A DNA stretch of 14,801 bases from Mycoplasmataceae bacterium. Its GTDB lineage: Bacteria; Bacillota_I; Bacilli_A; Mycoplasmatales; Mycoplasmoidaceae. The notes under the pieces are model-generated. The model was given only the letters and a program-made list of their open reading frames with translations, did not search any database and had not been told where the DNA came from. Of this stretch, positions 1-9,851 are shown piece by piece. Position numbers and translations under genes: made by a program. The DNA is taken from NCBI GenBank assembly GCA_020024735.1, contig JAHHTI010000018.1, positions 1 through 14,801 of the forward strand, written 5' to 3'. Numbering within the stretch: the stretch's first letter is position 1; each line of letters opens with the position of its first letter.

Positions 1-425
1 TATTCATTATATTGTTGAAAGTTTTCTACTTCATCTAAACCACAATCAATAGCAGTGACTTTCATTTTTTGTTTGAAGGTACTAAAATGAGTTGCTCGAG
101 AAATCTTTAAACTCATATATCCAAAAGAGTTAAAGAGACCAGTACGACCAATTAGTCATAATAAATTTAAACACAGTGTAACAGCAGGAACACAAACTAC
201 ATATCTAGGTCAAGTTAAATAAAAGAAGATATCAACACATTTACCTGCCACTAGAGCAGCAATTAATCCAGCTGCATATAAGAATAATAAAAATCCAAAT
301 GGGATTACCCCATTAGGGTAAACCATCTTATCATAGTTAATTTCTTCATTACGGTTAGAAGGCTGAGATCTTAGACGGTTAACACTATAACCTTCCTTAA
401 AACCACCATTTATTTTTTTGTCCAT
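1..425 (-). CDS. Small two-helix membrane protein, DUF3899-like (3' end outside window)
   Basis: This partial gene has 141 codons visible and runs off the window edge without a stop. Residues 1-39 are polar. Two hydrophobic helices follow at about 40-61 and 74-93, and then the segment TGLFNSFGYM, which resembles the tail of DUF3899-type membrane proteins of Firmicutes and mycoplasmas; that resemblance is from memory and tentative. One in-frame TGA is read as Trp at residue 72. The ATG at 423-425 lies 16 nt inside the end of oppF and has GAGGA about 12 nt upstream, so it is probably translationally coupled to the opp operon. Its function is unknown. The position suggests an accessory of the importer or simply a co-transcribed membrane protein. 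Confidence 0.6.
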
Positions 426-2854
426 TTATTAAATTGTTCCTCACTACAAAAAACATAGTGGTCCTTTTCATTTTCTATTTTATAAAATTTTGGTTTATTG
501 TGAATAGTATAATTTTTATCATAATTACTATCAAATTCAAAAGAAGATAAATCAACATGGATTTTTGATAATTCAGGTGAAGCTTTGATTAATGAAATAG
601 TATAAGGGTGCACAGGATGGTTGAAGATTTCATTAGTATCACCTTTTTCAACAATTTTTCCTTTGTGTAAAATAATTAAACGATTACATAAGAAATTTAC
701 CATTGAAAGGTCATGAGCAATAAACATAAAGGTAATTCCTTGTTCTACTGATAGTTTTTTCATAATATTCACTACTTGTGCTTGAATAGAAACATCAAGG
801 GCTGAGATAGGTTCATCAGCAATGATAAATTTAGGTTTAGAAATTAAACTACGAGCAATAACAATTCTTTGTCTTTGTCCACCAGAGAATTCATGTGGGT
901 ATCTAAAGGCGTGTTCATTCTTTAATCCTACTTCATTTAATGCAGCAAATACCTTTTCACTTACAATTACATTTTTTAAATAGTTGTAATTAGATCACAC
1001 TACTCATTTAGATTTAGATCGCAATGAGATATATAACTCTAATTGACTTAATACTGATTCTTGTTCAAAAGCACAAGCACTAATAGCATTATTACGATTT
1101 TTCAATTCGTTCTTAAAATTTAAGAAGTTAATCTTAAAGTCACTATCAGTTTCATTAAGAGATGATTTCTTAATAGAAGTAATCATTTTTTTACTTGATT
1201 CTTTTAGGGCTTTAGATAACTTTTTGTTAGTTTTTAAAAGATTTTTAATATTTTCATTTTGTTTATCAACTAGTCCTTGACAATTCTTTTCAAAATATTC
1301 ATCATCTAGTTCAATAAAGTGTAAGATATTCTTTTTCTTTTCTTCTAATTCTTCTTTACTAGATTGATATGTTTCTTTATTATGAGTTTGTTCATCAGAG
1401 TTCTTATAGTTTTTATATTGTTCTTTTAATTGATTTTCAATTTTTTCAATTTCTAGTGATTTATTCTTAATTTCGTTTTCAATGCTTTCTTTAGTGTTGT
1501 TAGATTTAACAGTTAAGTCATTAACAACTTTTTTAATAGAATTAGAAGTTGATAAGAAATCTTCATCAATTTTCTTATCAATCATTTCGTTAATAGTGGT
1601 GTATGAAGTATATCACTTAGATAAGTCAGCGGTTAGAGTAAGAGTTTTATTTTCTTGATTTAAATAATCAATTAAATGTTCATTAATATGTTCGTCTAGA
1701 CCAGAAAGAAGCGTAATTTCTGTAATTAAATGACTATATTTTTCAGAAACTTTTTTATTAATAAATTCAGAGAATTCACTAATTTCTTCGACTGATAAAT
1801 AAATATCATTTTGTACTTCTTTAAGAATTTTAGTGATATCTTCAGCAATGGCTACTTTAATTTTATTTAATGAGTAATAAAATAAATCAGTGGTGGTTTG
1901 CATCTTTTGACGATAAAGAGTAGCTTTGGACTTATAGTCAGCTAATAAGGAAGAAATAAATACTGAGTTTTGTTCTTCATAAGATAATTTAACTTTATCT
2001 TCTAATGCCTTTTTTTCTTGTTCTAATTTTTCTTTTTGCTCTCTAATCTTAATAAATTCAGCTGATTTTTCGTAAACTTCTTTTTCATATTCACATTTAA
2101 TCTTCGCTTCATAATAAGCAGTTTCAGTATCTTCGATTTGATGGTTAATTAATTTATCATGGTTAATAAAGATTAATTCTTTAGTCTTGGCTACCAAGGT
2201 AAATAATTGTTCTAATTGAGTGGTATATAATACTTCTAAACGAACATAAATACTATTCATTTCATCTGTTAAGACATCAAGACTAGGATTTTCTTTTTGT
2301 GTTAATGCTTCTAATTCATCAATTGTAGTTTGAATGCCTTTATTAATTTCATTCAAATAGGGGATTAAATATTCATTATTTAAGGCAAAACTTTCCCAAA
2401 CAAAAGTATGACCAAAATAAGGATTTATTTCATTACATATATTAATTAAATCTTTAGCTTCTTTTTTTAAAGTTCCATTGATTTTAATTGGTTCTGAGAT
2501 TAATGATAAAACATTCTTCCGTGGGTTTAATGAAGACATCGGATCTTGAAAAATCATTTGCATATTTTTGCACAATCATGTTCTTGTAGATTTGGTAATA
2601 TGTTTGTTGTTAATAATTTTATCCAAGAAGGTAATGACACCACCATTGCTTTCATATAGTCTAATAACACATTTACCAGTAGTTGATTTCCCTGAACCAG
2701 ATTCACCAATAACACCAAAGAAATCTCCTTCATAGATATCAAAGGTTAATTCATCAAGTACTTTGGCTATTTTTCCATTTTTAGTAAAGTACTTTGATAA
2801 ATCTTTAACTGATAGTATTTTTTTTGGATTTGGAGTTTTTTGTTCGTTATTCAT
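410..2854 (-). CDS. oppF: Oligopeptide ABC transporter ATP-binding protein OppF with giant internal insertion
   Basis: This is one of the two ATPase subunits of the peptide importer, acting on the cytoplasmic face; 814 aa. Walker A GESGSGKST is at residues 50-58 and the Q-loop QDP at Q103. The ABC signature SGGQ is at 657-660, Walker B IIADEP at 677-682 and the H-loop His at 714. Between Q-loop and signature, where ABC ATPases usually have about 60 residues, there are about 550, rich in Lys, Glu and Asn and coiled-coil-like. A long OppF of about 850 aa is known from M. genitalium and M. pneumoniae, so the insertion is probably shared by the group. Two TGA codons inside the insertion and one before it are read as Trp. 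I chose the ATG at 2852-2854 because GGAGG sits 5 nt upstream; an in-frame ATG at 2864-2866 overlaps that site. It overlaps oppD by 8 nt. Confidence 0.93.
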
Positions 2855-4124
2855 TTTTGCCTCCATTCTTTTGTTTTTTATTTTTAATAGCTATGGAACG
2901 TTTGGCAATTTCAAGTTTACCTTTAATTTCTGGAGGAATAGAAAAGGGAGGAGCATCCTTGTGTAATAATCAAGTAGCTGCATAATGAGTTTTGGAAACT
3001 TGAAACATTGGTGGTTGTTTTTCAAAGTCTATTTTTCGAGCATAAATATTTCTTGCTGCAAAAGCATCTCCTTTAGGTGGAGAAATCATATTTGGAGGAG
3101 TTCCAATGATAGAAGTTAATTCACTACTTGATTTCATATCAGGAATAGAACCGATTAGAGCTCATGTATAAGGATGCTTAGGATCTACAAAAATATCAGC
3201 CACTGTACCTTTTTCAACAATTTTTCCTGCATACATAATATAGATATAATCACAAAGGTTGGCCACTAATGAAATGTTATGAGAAATAAAGATAATAGCA
3301 ATTTTATAATTATCTCTTAGTTTTTTAATTAAATCTATTACTTTAGCTTGAATAGTAACATCTAGAGCAGTTGTTGGTTCATCAGCAATGATTAAATCTG
3401 GTTCACCAACAATTGTCATTGCGATAACAATTCTTTGTCTCATCCCACCAGAGAATTCATGTGGATAAGCTTCAATGGATCTTTCGATATTTTTGATACC
3501 AATGAAGTTTAAAACATTATACATTTTGTCATAAACACTTTTCTTAGAGATTGCTTGTTTATAGTCTTCTTTAATTTGTTTTAGTTTGTTATCTCTTTCT
3601 TCTTTAGTTTCACATGCATATTTAGGATTAGAAATTTGGTTTTTGGTTAGTTTCTTATCAAAATAAGCATTAATTTCAAAGACAGCATTATGGTATTTTC
3701 TTTTTTGGGTAATTTTAATAGCATCAATAATTTGATTCTTAATTTTCTTTGTAGGGTCAAGTGATGATAAAGGATCTTGAGGAATATAACCAACTCTAGT
3801 TCCTCTTAAAAATGGTCATTCCTTCTTAGTGATATCTAGAATATTAATGGAGTTTAAGTTCAAAGTATCAGCTTTTAAAATAGAACCTTCATTAAAACCC
3901 ATAATAGATTTAACAGAAACAGATTTTCCCGAACCTGATTCACCTACTAGTCCAATAATTTCTCCACGATTTACTTTTAAGTCAATTCCTCTAACTGCTT
4001 GAACTAAACCTGCTTTATTTTTAAAATACACTCTTAAATTAGCTATGTCTAATATTTGGTTAGGCATTAGTGTAGTTTTATCATCAGGAATATATCGATT
4101 AATTTTTAATGTCTTATCAAACAT
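2847..4124 (-). CDS. oppD: Oligopeptide ABC transporter ATP-binding protein OppD
   Basis: This is the second ATPase of the Opp importer; 425 aa, close to the mycoplasma OppD length (about 420) and longer than typical bacterial OppD (about 335). Walker A GESGSGKS is at residues 61-68, Q-loop QDP at Q116, signature FSGGMRQR with S225, and Walker B IIADEP at 245-250, followed by TTALD and a SHN H-loop. The GMRQR form of the signature and a DPKHPYT tail segment are typical of OppD/DppD. The Q-loop to signature interval carries an extra stretch of about 50 lysine-rich residues. TGA is read as Trp at residues 103 and 321, the latter in the HPYTWAL segment where Trp or Lys is usual. The ATG at 4122-4124 is preferred over an upstream GTG because GGTGA lies just before it. 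The gap to the oppBC stop is 1 nt and the 3' end overlaps oppF. Confidence 0.94.
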
Positions 4125-4125
4125 T

Positions 4126-6753
4126 TTAATCACCACTTACCTTTGGATCTAATGAGTCATTTAAATGGTTTGAAATTAATTGTGCAGAAAGAGTAATGAT
4201 AACAATCATTAGAGTTGGACCTAACAATAAGAATCAATATGGATTTAAACGTGCAGTTTCAATCATTGAACCTAGAGAAATATCAGTAGGTGATCTTACA
4301 CCTAAGAATACTAAAGAAGCTTCAAAGAAAATCACTTTAGGTATCATATTAACTAAAACAACCATTAATCTACCAGCAATGTTTGGTAATAAGTGATAGA
4401 AAAGAATTCTTGAATCACTAGCACCTAAAGTTTTGGCTGCTTGAACAAATTCAGCATCTTTGTATTTGATAATATAAGTTCTAGCAGTAACAGAAGGTCA
4501 CATTCACGAAACTAGAATTAAGGAAATTCCCACTACTGGTAATGATAAGTTTCCACCAGAGAAAATTAAACCGAAAATTAAAATTCATAAAATTAAAGGC
4601 ACACCAGAAAGAATTTCAACAATTCTCATTAAGATAACATCACTCATCTTACCTGCCTTAGAACCAGCAATAGCACCATATATAGTACCAATAATAACTG
4701 AACAAGTTGCTACCACAATAGACAATACTAATGATTCTAGAGTTGAATATCACAATAATGCTCATCAACTTCTTCCTAATCCATCAGTTCCTAAAATAGA
4801 AGTGACACCTTGAAGTCCAGGAAATAAGTATGGATTATAACCAATTAATTGATAAGCTGATCCTAATTGGTTGACACTACTATAAACCTGAATACCGAGT
4901 TGATTACTATACTCATAAATAGCTTTAAATGTATCACTATCGACAATTACATCACTAATTCCAGAAATTCCTAATCAAGGAATACGTGGTGGTAAATAAG
5001 CAATAATAGCTGAAGGAATAGGAGCAATAGGATTGTTTAAAGTATTTAAATTAACTAAAGAACTAATTAAAGAAAATAAAACAATAATACCTAAGATAAT
5101 AGAGAAAGCCGTAGCAGTTTTAGATTTGAAGAATCTTCTTCCTAAATCTTTCAAATAAGTAGTTGGTTTCCCAGAAACTTGTTCGTGCGATAAAGCAAAG
5201 ATATCTACGCTTTCAAACATTTCTTGTTCAATTTGTTGGTAATTATTAGTGAATTCTTCATTACTAACAGTCGCAATCGAATCTACTTCATCAACAGTTG
5301 GTTCAGAAAATAAAGCACCTTGATCAATTGAAATAGTATCTTCTAATCCAACGTTTAATAAACTTGGAGCAAAATATCGGTATCTTAACTTACAAGATAA
5401 TTTAGCTCAGAAATTTTTTGGTGTTTCTTGGGAAGAAGCAATAAAGGCATCTTGATTGATAGCATAAACAGATTGTTGTTTATGTGAATTCATGATTAAC
5501 AATTTATTTTTAACCAAATTATCTAATTGAATAGTAGCATCTGGAATTGCTAGTTTTTCAATATCTTTAGTAGATAGAGAATTCTTAGAATAAATGGCAT
5601 AAAGTAGTTGTCATTGATTTTTATCCACTTTTGATTTAAAGTCATCTTTTACCACATCTAAAATATGTTCTGCATCTACTTGTTTATTATTAGGTGAAGT
5701 AGCAATGCTAACATTTTTGTTTAAAAAGTTATTCTTATCAAGCAGAACCTTTTTATATTTACGAGAAATAAAAGATTTAATTTTCTTAGTCATTCCATAA
5801 CTACTTTTTTCTGCCAAGACAATTCTAGGATCAATGAAAGAATAAGAAATATCGGCTAAGATTTGAATAAGGAAATAAATACTCGAATAGAAGACAGCCG
5901 AGAAGACTACAATATTAGTTTCCTTCTTAGTAATCCCGTTTACTAATTGGTTAGCAGTTCCAGGAACATTAAAGAATTTTTCAATAATGATTGATCCAGA
6001 AAGAATAGTCACAAAGGAAGGAGCTAAAATTGCCACAATAGGAATCAAAGCATTTCGCATTGCATATTTGAAGACAACTGTTCTAAAATGGTAACCTTTA
6101 GCTAAAGCAGTTTTTACATATTCTTGTTTGAATACTTCAACTAACTCATTCCGTGTATAGTACACAATGATTGAGATGGAAGATAATGTCATCGATAAGA
6201 TTGGAGTAATCATTGAAGCAATGACTTTACCAGGAGAAGTAGCCCCTTCAGAACCCGGAGGGATGAAGTTCGTTGGTAAACCTATAGCACCTGCTAATTG
6301 AATTAAATATAGAGCAAATATAAATGATGGGACAGAAATAAATAATACAGCAATGGCATTAATTAACACATCCGGCCATCTTCCTCGATAATAAGCTGAT
6401 ATAGCACCAAAGAATACACCAATAATAGATGATAATACAAACGCTGGTCCAGCAATTATTAAAGTATATTTGATAGGATCAAGCATAGTTTTTAGAACAT
6501 CATTATTGTTAGAGTAGACGATTCCAAATTTCTTTCCCGTGAACATTCCTGAGAAAAATCTTCAAAATTGTACAAATACGTTATCCAACAATCCAGCAGC
6601 TCTTACTTTTTCTAAATATTGAGCGTCAGTATCACGCGATTCTCTTTGTACTGGATAACCAGGAACAGCTTGCATTAAGAAGAAGACTAAAACTAATAGC
6701 ACAAATAATGCTAAAGCTGCAAATAATAAACGTTTACAAAAATATTTAAACAT
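4126..6753 (-). CDS. Fused oligopeptide ABC transporter permease OppB-OppC
   Basis: A single open frame of 875 codons holds both membrane permeases of the importer. The OppB part (about 1-311) has an N-terminal helix at 9-30, an EAA-type loop starting EYVKTALAKG near residue 211, and the family ending ADISYSFIDPRI. A polar segment of about 230 residues follows. The OppC part starts around M512 (MFESVDIF), has its first helix at about 545-566, the OppC hallmark GTDGLGRSWW, and an EAA loop starting AEFVQAAKTLGA near 767. I checked every codon from 5613 to 5218 and found no TAA, TAG or frame change. Separate OppB and OppC of mycoplasmas are about 400 and 375 aa, so the sum is consistent with a fusion plus linker. 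Several TGA codons are read as Trp. The ATG at 6751-6753 overlaps the oppA stop (TAATG) and follows AAAGGAG. Confidence 0.88.
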
Positions 6754-9596
6754 TATTGTTCTTCTCCTTTAATAATATTGTTAAGTAATTCATCATATGT
6801 TCAGATGATGATGCCACATTTTCTCTTTTCATAAGTTAATTTGTTAAATTGTAGAAGTTCTTCATTAGTCATATATGGTTTATATGAAGCATATCATCAG
6901 AACTTTCTTATATCATTAGGATCACCTGTATAAAGATCATAAACTCCATAAGGCAAGAAAGAGTATTGTACAGCTTTAGTAATTCCAGGGTAAACTACTG
7001 ATTTTAAAGAAACTCAGTTAATAGCATTATTGATAGTTTCTCTAATAGTTGCACTAGCTGCATAAATTTTTTCATCATCAGGAATGCTAGGATCATCCCC
7101 GTTATAAGCTTCTAGAGGAGTATAGAAATCTCTTACAATTAAGTCATAGTAAGCATGGTCAATCTTGGATTTAATTTTTGGTTGTCTACCTTCAGGGAAC
7201 ACATAATTACCATATTTATCTATAGAGTAAGCAAGACTTTCAACATGACCATTCTTATTAACAATTGGTTGTTCATTGGTATCAAGAATGACATCTTCAT
7301 CATTTTTTAAGAAAACATTTAAGTTGTAAGTAATTAGATTACATTTATTTAGTTTTTCTACTCATTGAGAACGGAAATCTTTTGGATAAGATTTTTCAGC
7401 TTCTAATAATCTAGCAGAAGAAACTTCAGATAAGTCTAATTCATTTGCTTTAAATTGTTCATATGTTAGACTTTCAGAATAACTTCCGGCATATTTTAGA
7501 CTAATCTCACCTATTCTCTTGATAACGTTTACATCTTTATTATGGTTTTCAGGAGTTGGTTCAATTTCTTGACTCAACTTAAATGATTGGTACATTGGTG
7601 GCTTACCATCTTTTCCAGGAATCTTAGTTTCTTCAGTAAAACAATCAAAGAAAGAAGTATTTAATTTATAAATGATTTTTTGTTTATCTACATATGAAAC
7701 ATAATATGGTCCAACTGAAGCATAATCTTGTCATAAAGAATCATCTAATGTAGGGTTACCACTACCGTAGAATTGATTAAAATCAATATTAGGAGAAAAA
7801 TTAAAAGCTTGTTCAGAAGGAATAAATTTATTCATAATAGGAATTTTATTGCCATCCTTATCGTTTTTATATAAAAGTTCAGTTGAACCTACTTTTTGTC
7901 TAAAAGTGTCATAGTCAGTAATATTTTTAACACTTTGTTTGAAAGCAGGAATAGCACAGAAATATTGTTTTTGGAAAACATCTAAAACAAGGTTAATTGG
8001 AATATCAGGTTTTTTCTTAAAATGGAAGATAAAAGGTTTATTATCAGTCTTTGATAAATTTCTTTCTTTATTAGCAGGGTCTTTAATAGTGGCTTCCACG
8101 TCAATCCCAATGATGTCTAGGAAATATGCATTGGTATTAATTTTAATTTGTATTGAACGAACAAATGCAATTAAACTTGCCATAAAATCAGCCGGTGATA
8201 AAAAGGCAGGACGGTTTTGATCGTCTTTTAATTGTTGACCTTGATAATTAATTCAAGGAATTGGTCGAATATTAAAAGACATTGTATTATTGGCAGAGTT
8301 ATAACCAGATCTTTCTAGTTCTTCCACACTTTGGGTAGTACCAACACTTACTAAGTAGGTTTCATCAGCTTTAACTGGTTCACCTGGGTCTCTTAATCTA
8401 TCAAAATTATAAGTAGTAGTTCAACTAGTTAAACTACCATATGTAGATCCAAAGAATTGTGAAGAAGGAGAATGAGAAAAGGCAGGGTTATAAGGAGTTT
8501 TATTCACTTCAAAAGGAGATGGTTTAGTTCATCATCTAAATTTACCTGTGCTACTAGGAGTAACAGAGGAATTGAAATATCAATCTCTAAAGTTAGTATC
8601 AGTGTTAGGGTTAGTTGGGTTGAAATATCCATTTCTAATCAAGAATGGTGTTGAAGAATCTGGACCATTTTCAACAAATGGAATGTTAATAATTTGAGAT
8701 GATAATCACTTAACTAGTTCTACACCTTCTCCACTCATAGTAACCTTATCATAATTACTAGAATCATAAGGTGGTTTAATAGAATCACTAGTGCTATCCG
8801 AAACAATAGGTGCACTTTTTTTAAGAGTAATATTAGAGTTTGTACCACTAGAAATTCAAACTCCAATAATATTGGTTAATTCAGTATAAAAAGCTGAAAG
8901 AGAATGAGCAATAGCTTTTCCTGTAGGTGATGAAGAAGGATCAAGAATACTATTTAAAACTTCCGTAGAACTATAATAGTATCCTTTACTAACTAATTCA
9001 TTTTTCAAAGAAGTTTCTCAAGGTTCAACAGGATTTTTTAGTTTTTCATATAGAGCAGGTCATTGGTTAGGGACAACAAAATCATCCGTAAACATATATG
9101 CTAATCAAGTAGTAATATCATTAAAATCAGGGTTTCAATAGAAAGAAAGCATATCAATATTTTTTTGGTAATGCCCTTGTTGTACAGCAGCTGGTGTTCT
9201 TGGAATAGTATTAAAACCTAAACGTTTATCAATAGCTTTTAAACTGCGGTCTAAAAGAGTAAAGTAGTTACGGTCTCCATCAGTAGGAGCAGAGTTAAGG
9301 TTAATAAAATCAAAAGTTAGACCAGGAAATTTTTCCCCATATGTTTTTTGATAATAATCTTCATATCAATCTAAAACATGGTTAGTTTGTTTAATCATTT
9401 TATCAATATAAGTATTTTTAACTTTATTAGCATCAGCAACTGCTTTATTAGGGTTATTTTCATCAAACTTCACTAAATAAACATCTAATGGAAGAACAGG
9501 TTGTGGTCTAAAAGAAGCATAACAAGCAGCAACTACTAAAGAAGCAGATGCCACACCTACAACTGAATACAAAATTTGTTTAGTTTTTCGTTTCAT
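6753..9596 (-). CDS. oppA: Oligopeptide-binding lipoprotein OppA
   Basis: This is the substrate-binding subunit of the peptide importer, anchored outside the cell membrane by a lipid; 947 aa, similar in size to the OppA/P100 lipoprotein of Mycoplasma hominis and far longer than the enterobacterial OppA (about 540). The signal peptide MKRKTKQILYSVVGVASASL leads into a lipobox VVAAC with Cys25. Solute-binding family-5 features include the segment FLSPADFMASLIAFV near residue 470, like the LTAxD-Y-SL helix of the family, and a GPYYVSYV strand near 630. I saw no Walker A motif, although ATPase activity is reported for the M. hominis homologue. Many TGA codons are read as Trp, for example in FRWWTKP. 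The start is the ATG at 9594-9596, 4 nt after AAGGAG. It is the first gene of the opp operon, and its stop overlaps the oppBC start by 1 nt. Confidence 0.86.
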
Positions 9597-9600
9597 ATAG

Positions 9601-9606
9601 CTCCTT
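9601..9606 (-). promoter_or_regulatory. Ribosome-binding site of oppA
   Basis: AAGGAG on the minus strand stands 4 nt before the ATG at 9596. It fixes this start over in-frame upstream codons, and the lipoprotein signal peptide begins exactly there. Confidence 0.8.
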
Positions 9607-9618
9607 CCTATTGATAGG

Positions 9619-9656
9619 TAGGACTTATTTAAAAGTCCTAGCAACTGCTAGGACTT
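9619..9656 (-). promoter_or_regulatory. Two mutually exclusive hairpins in the opp leader
   Basis: In the opp transcript, AAGTCCTAGCA (9656-9646) can pair perfectly with TGCTAGGACTT (9643-9633), an 11-bp stem with a 2-nt centre; opening the inner pair gives a normal 4-nt loop. The middle arm can instead pair with the downstream AAGTCCTA (9626-9619), an 8-bp stem with a 6-nt loop. The downstream arm copies the start of the first arm, so both hairpins compete for the same segment. Four Us follow the first stem. The element lies about 12 nt before the ribosome-binding site of oppA. An attenuator, an mRNA-stability element or an operator with repeated half-sites are all possible; the mechanism is inference. 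Confidence 0.6.
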
Positions 9657-9742
9657 CTATACATTAAAACATGCAAGAAACCTAGCATTTTTTACTAATT
9701 GGTATTATTAAGTGCGTTAAGTTTGAAAATAATCATACTATT

Positions 9743-9748
9743 ATTATA
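9743..9748 (-). promoter_or_regulatory. Candidate -10 box of the opp operon
   Basis: A perfect TATAAT on the minus strand lies in an AT-rich stretch with TGGAAA 16 nt upstream as a weak -35. Transcription from here would give a leader of about 140 nt containing the competing hairpins. Chance TATAAT matches are frequent at this base composition, so the call is tentative. Confidence 0.4.
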
Positions 9749-9781
9749 TTAAATATAATATTAATTTCCACGTTTTTTTAT

Positions 9782-9832
9782 GTTTTTTGATTCATTAATT
9801 TTTTTATTCAATTGTTTGATGAACCAAAAAAC
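9782..9832. repeat. 14-bp inverted repeat downstream of tatD
   Basis: GTTTTTTGATTCAT (9782-9795) and ATGAACCAAAAAAC (9819-9832) are inverted copies that pair over 14 bp with one G-U wobble in the tatD transcript and enclose a 23-nt AT-rich loop. It starts 20 nt after the tatD stop and could end that operon or protect its 3' end. No U-tract follows on the minus strand, so it is not a classical intrinsic terminator. Confidence 0.5.
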
Positions 9833-9851
9833 TTCACAGATAATAGCTTAT

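Noticed and set aside
1004..2578. oppF looks like a broken gene with several stops under the standard code
   Set aside because: All the stops are TGA, the frame is unchanged after each, and the same holds in oppA, oppBC, oppD, tatD and holB. This is UGA as tryptophan, not decay.
2864..2866. Upstream ATG as the oppF start
   Set aside because: It overlaps the GGAGG that sits 5 nt before the ATG at 2852-2854; the downstream ATG has the proper spacing.
2763..2966. Open frame on the plus strand across the oppF-oppD junction
   Set aside because: It lies antisense to well-supported coding sequence, has no ribosome-binding site and no recognisable product.
4196..4396. Open frame on the plus strand inside the OppC part
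   Set aside because: Antisense to the conserved OppC C-terminal region; a shadow frame with no start signal.
7939..8220. Open frame on the plus strand inside oppA
   Set aside because: Antisense to a continuous oppA frame with family-5 binding-protein features; no supporting signals.
8472..8654. Open frame on the plus strand inside oppA with many Ser and Ile
   Set aside because: The composition mirrors the opposite strand of oppA and no start signal or domain is visible.
6753..9596. Walker A ATP-binding motif in OppA, as reported for the M. hominis homologue
   Set aside because: I read the whole translation; Gly-Lys pairs occur (SSPTGKA, PSSTGKF) but none fits GxxxxGK[ST].
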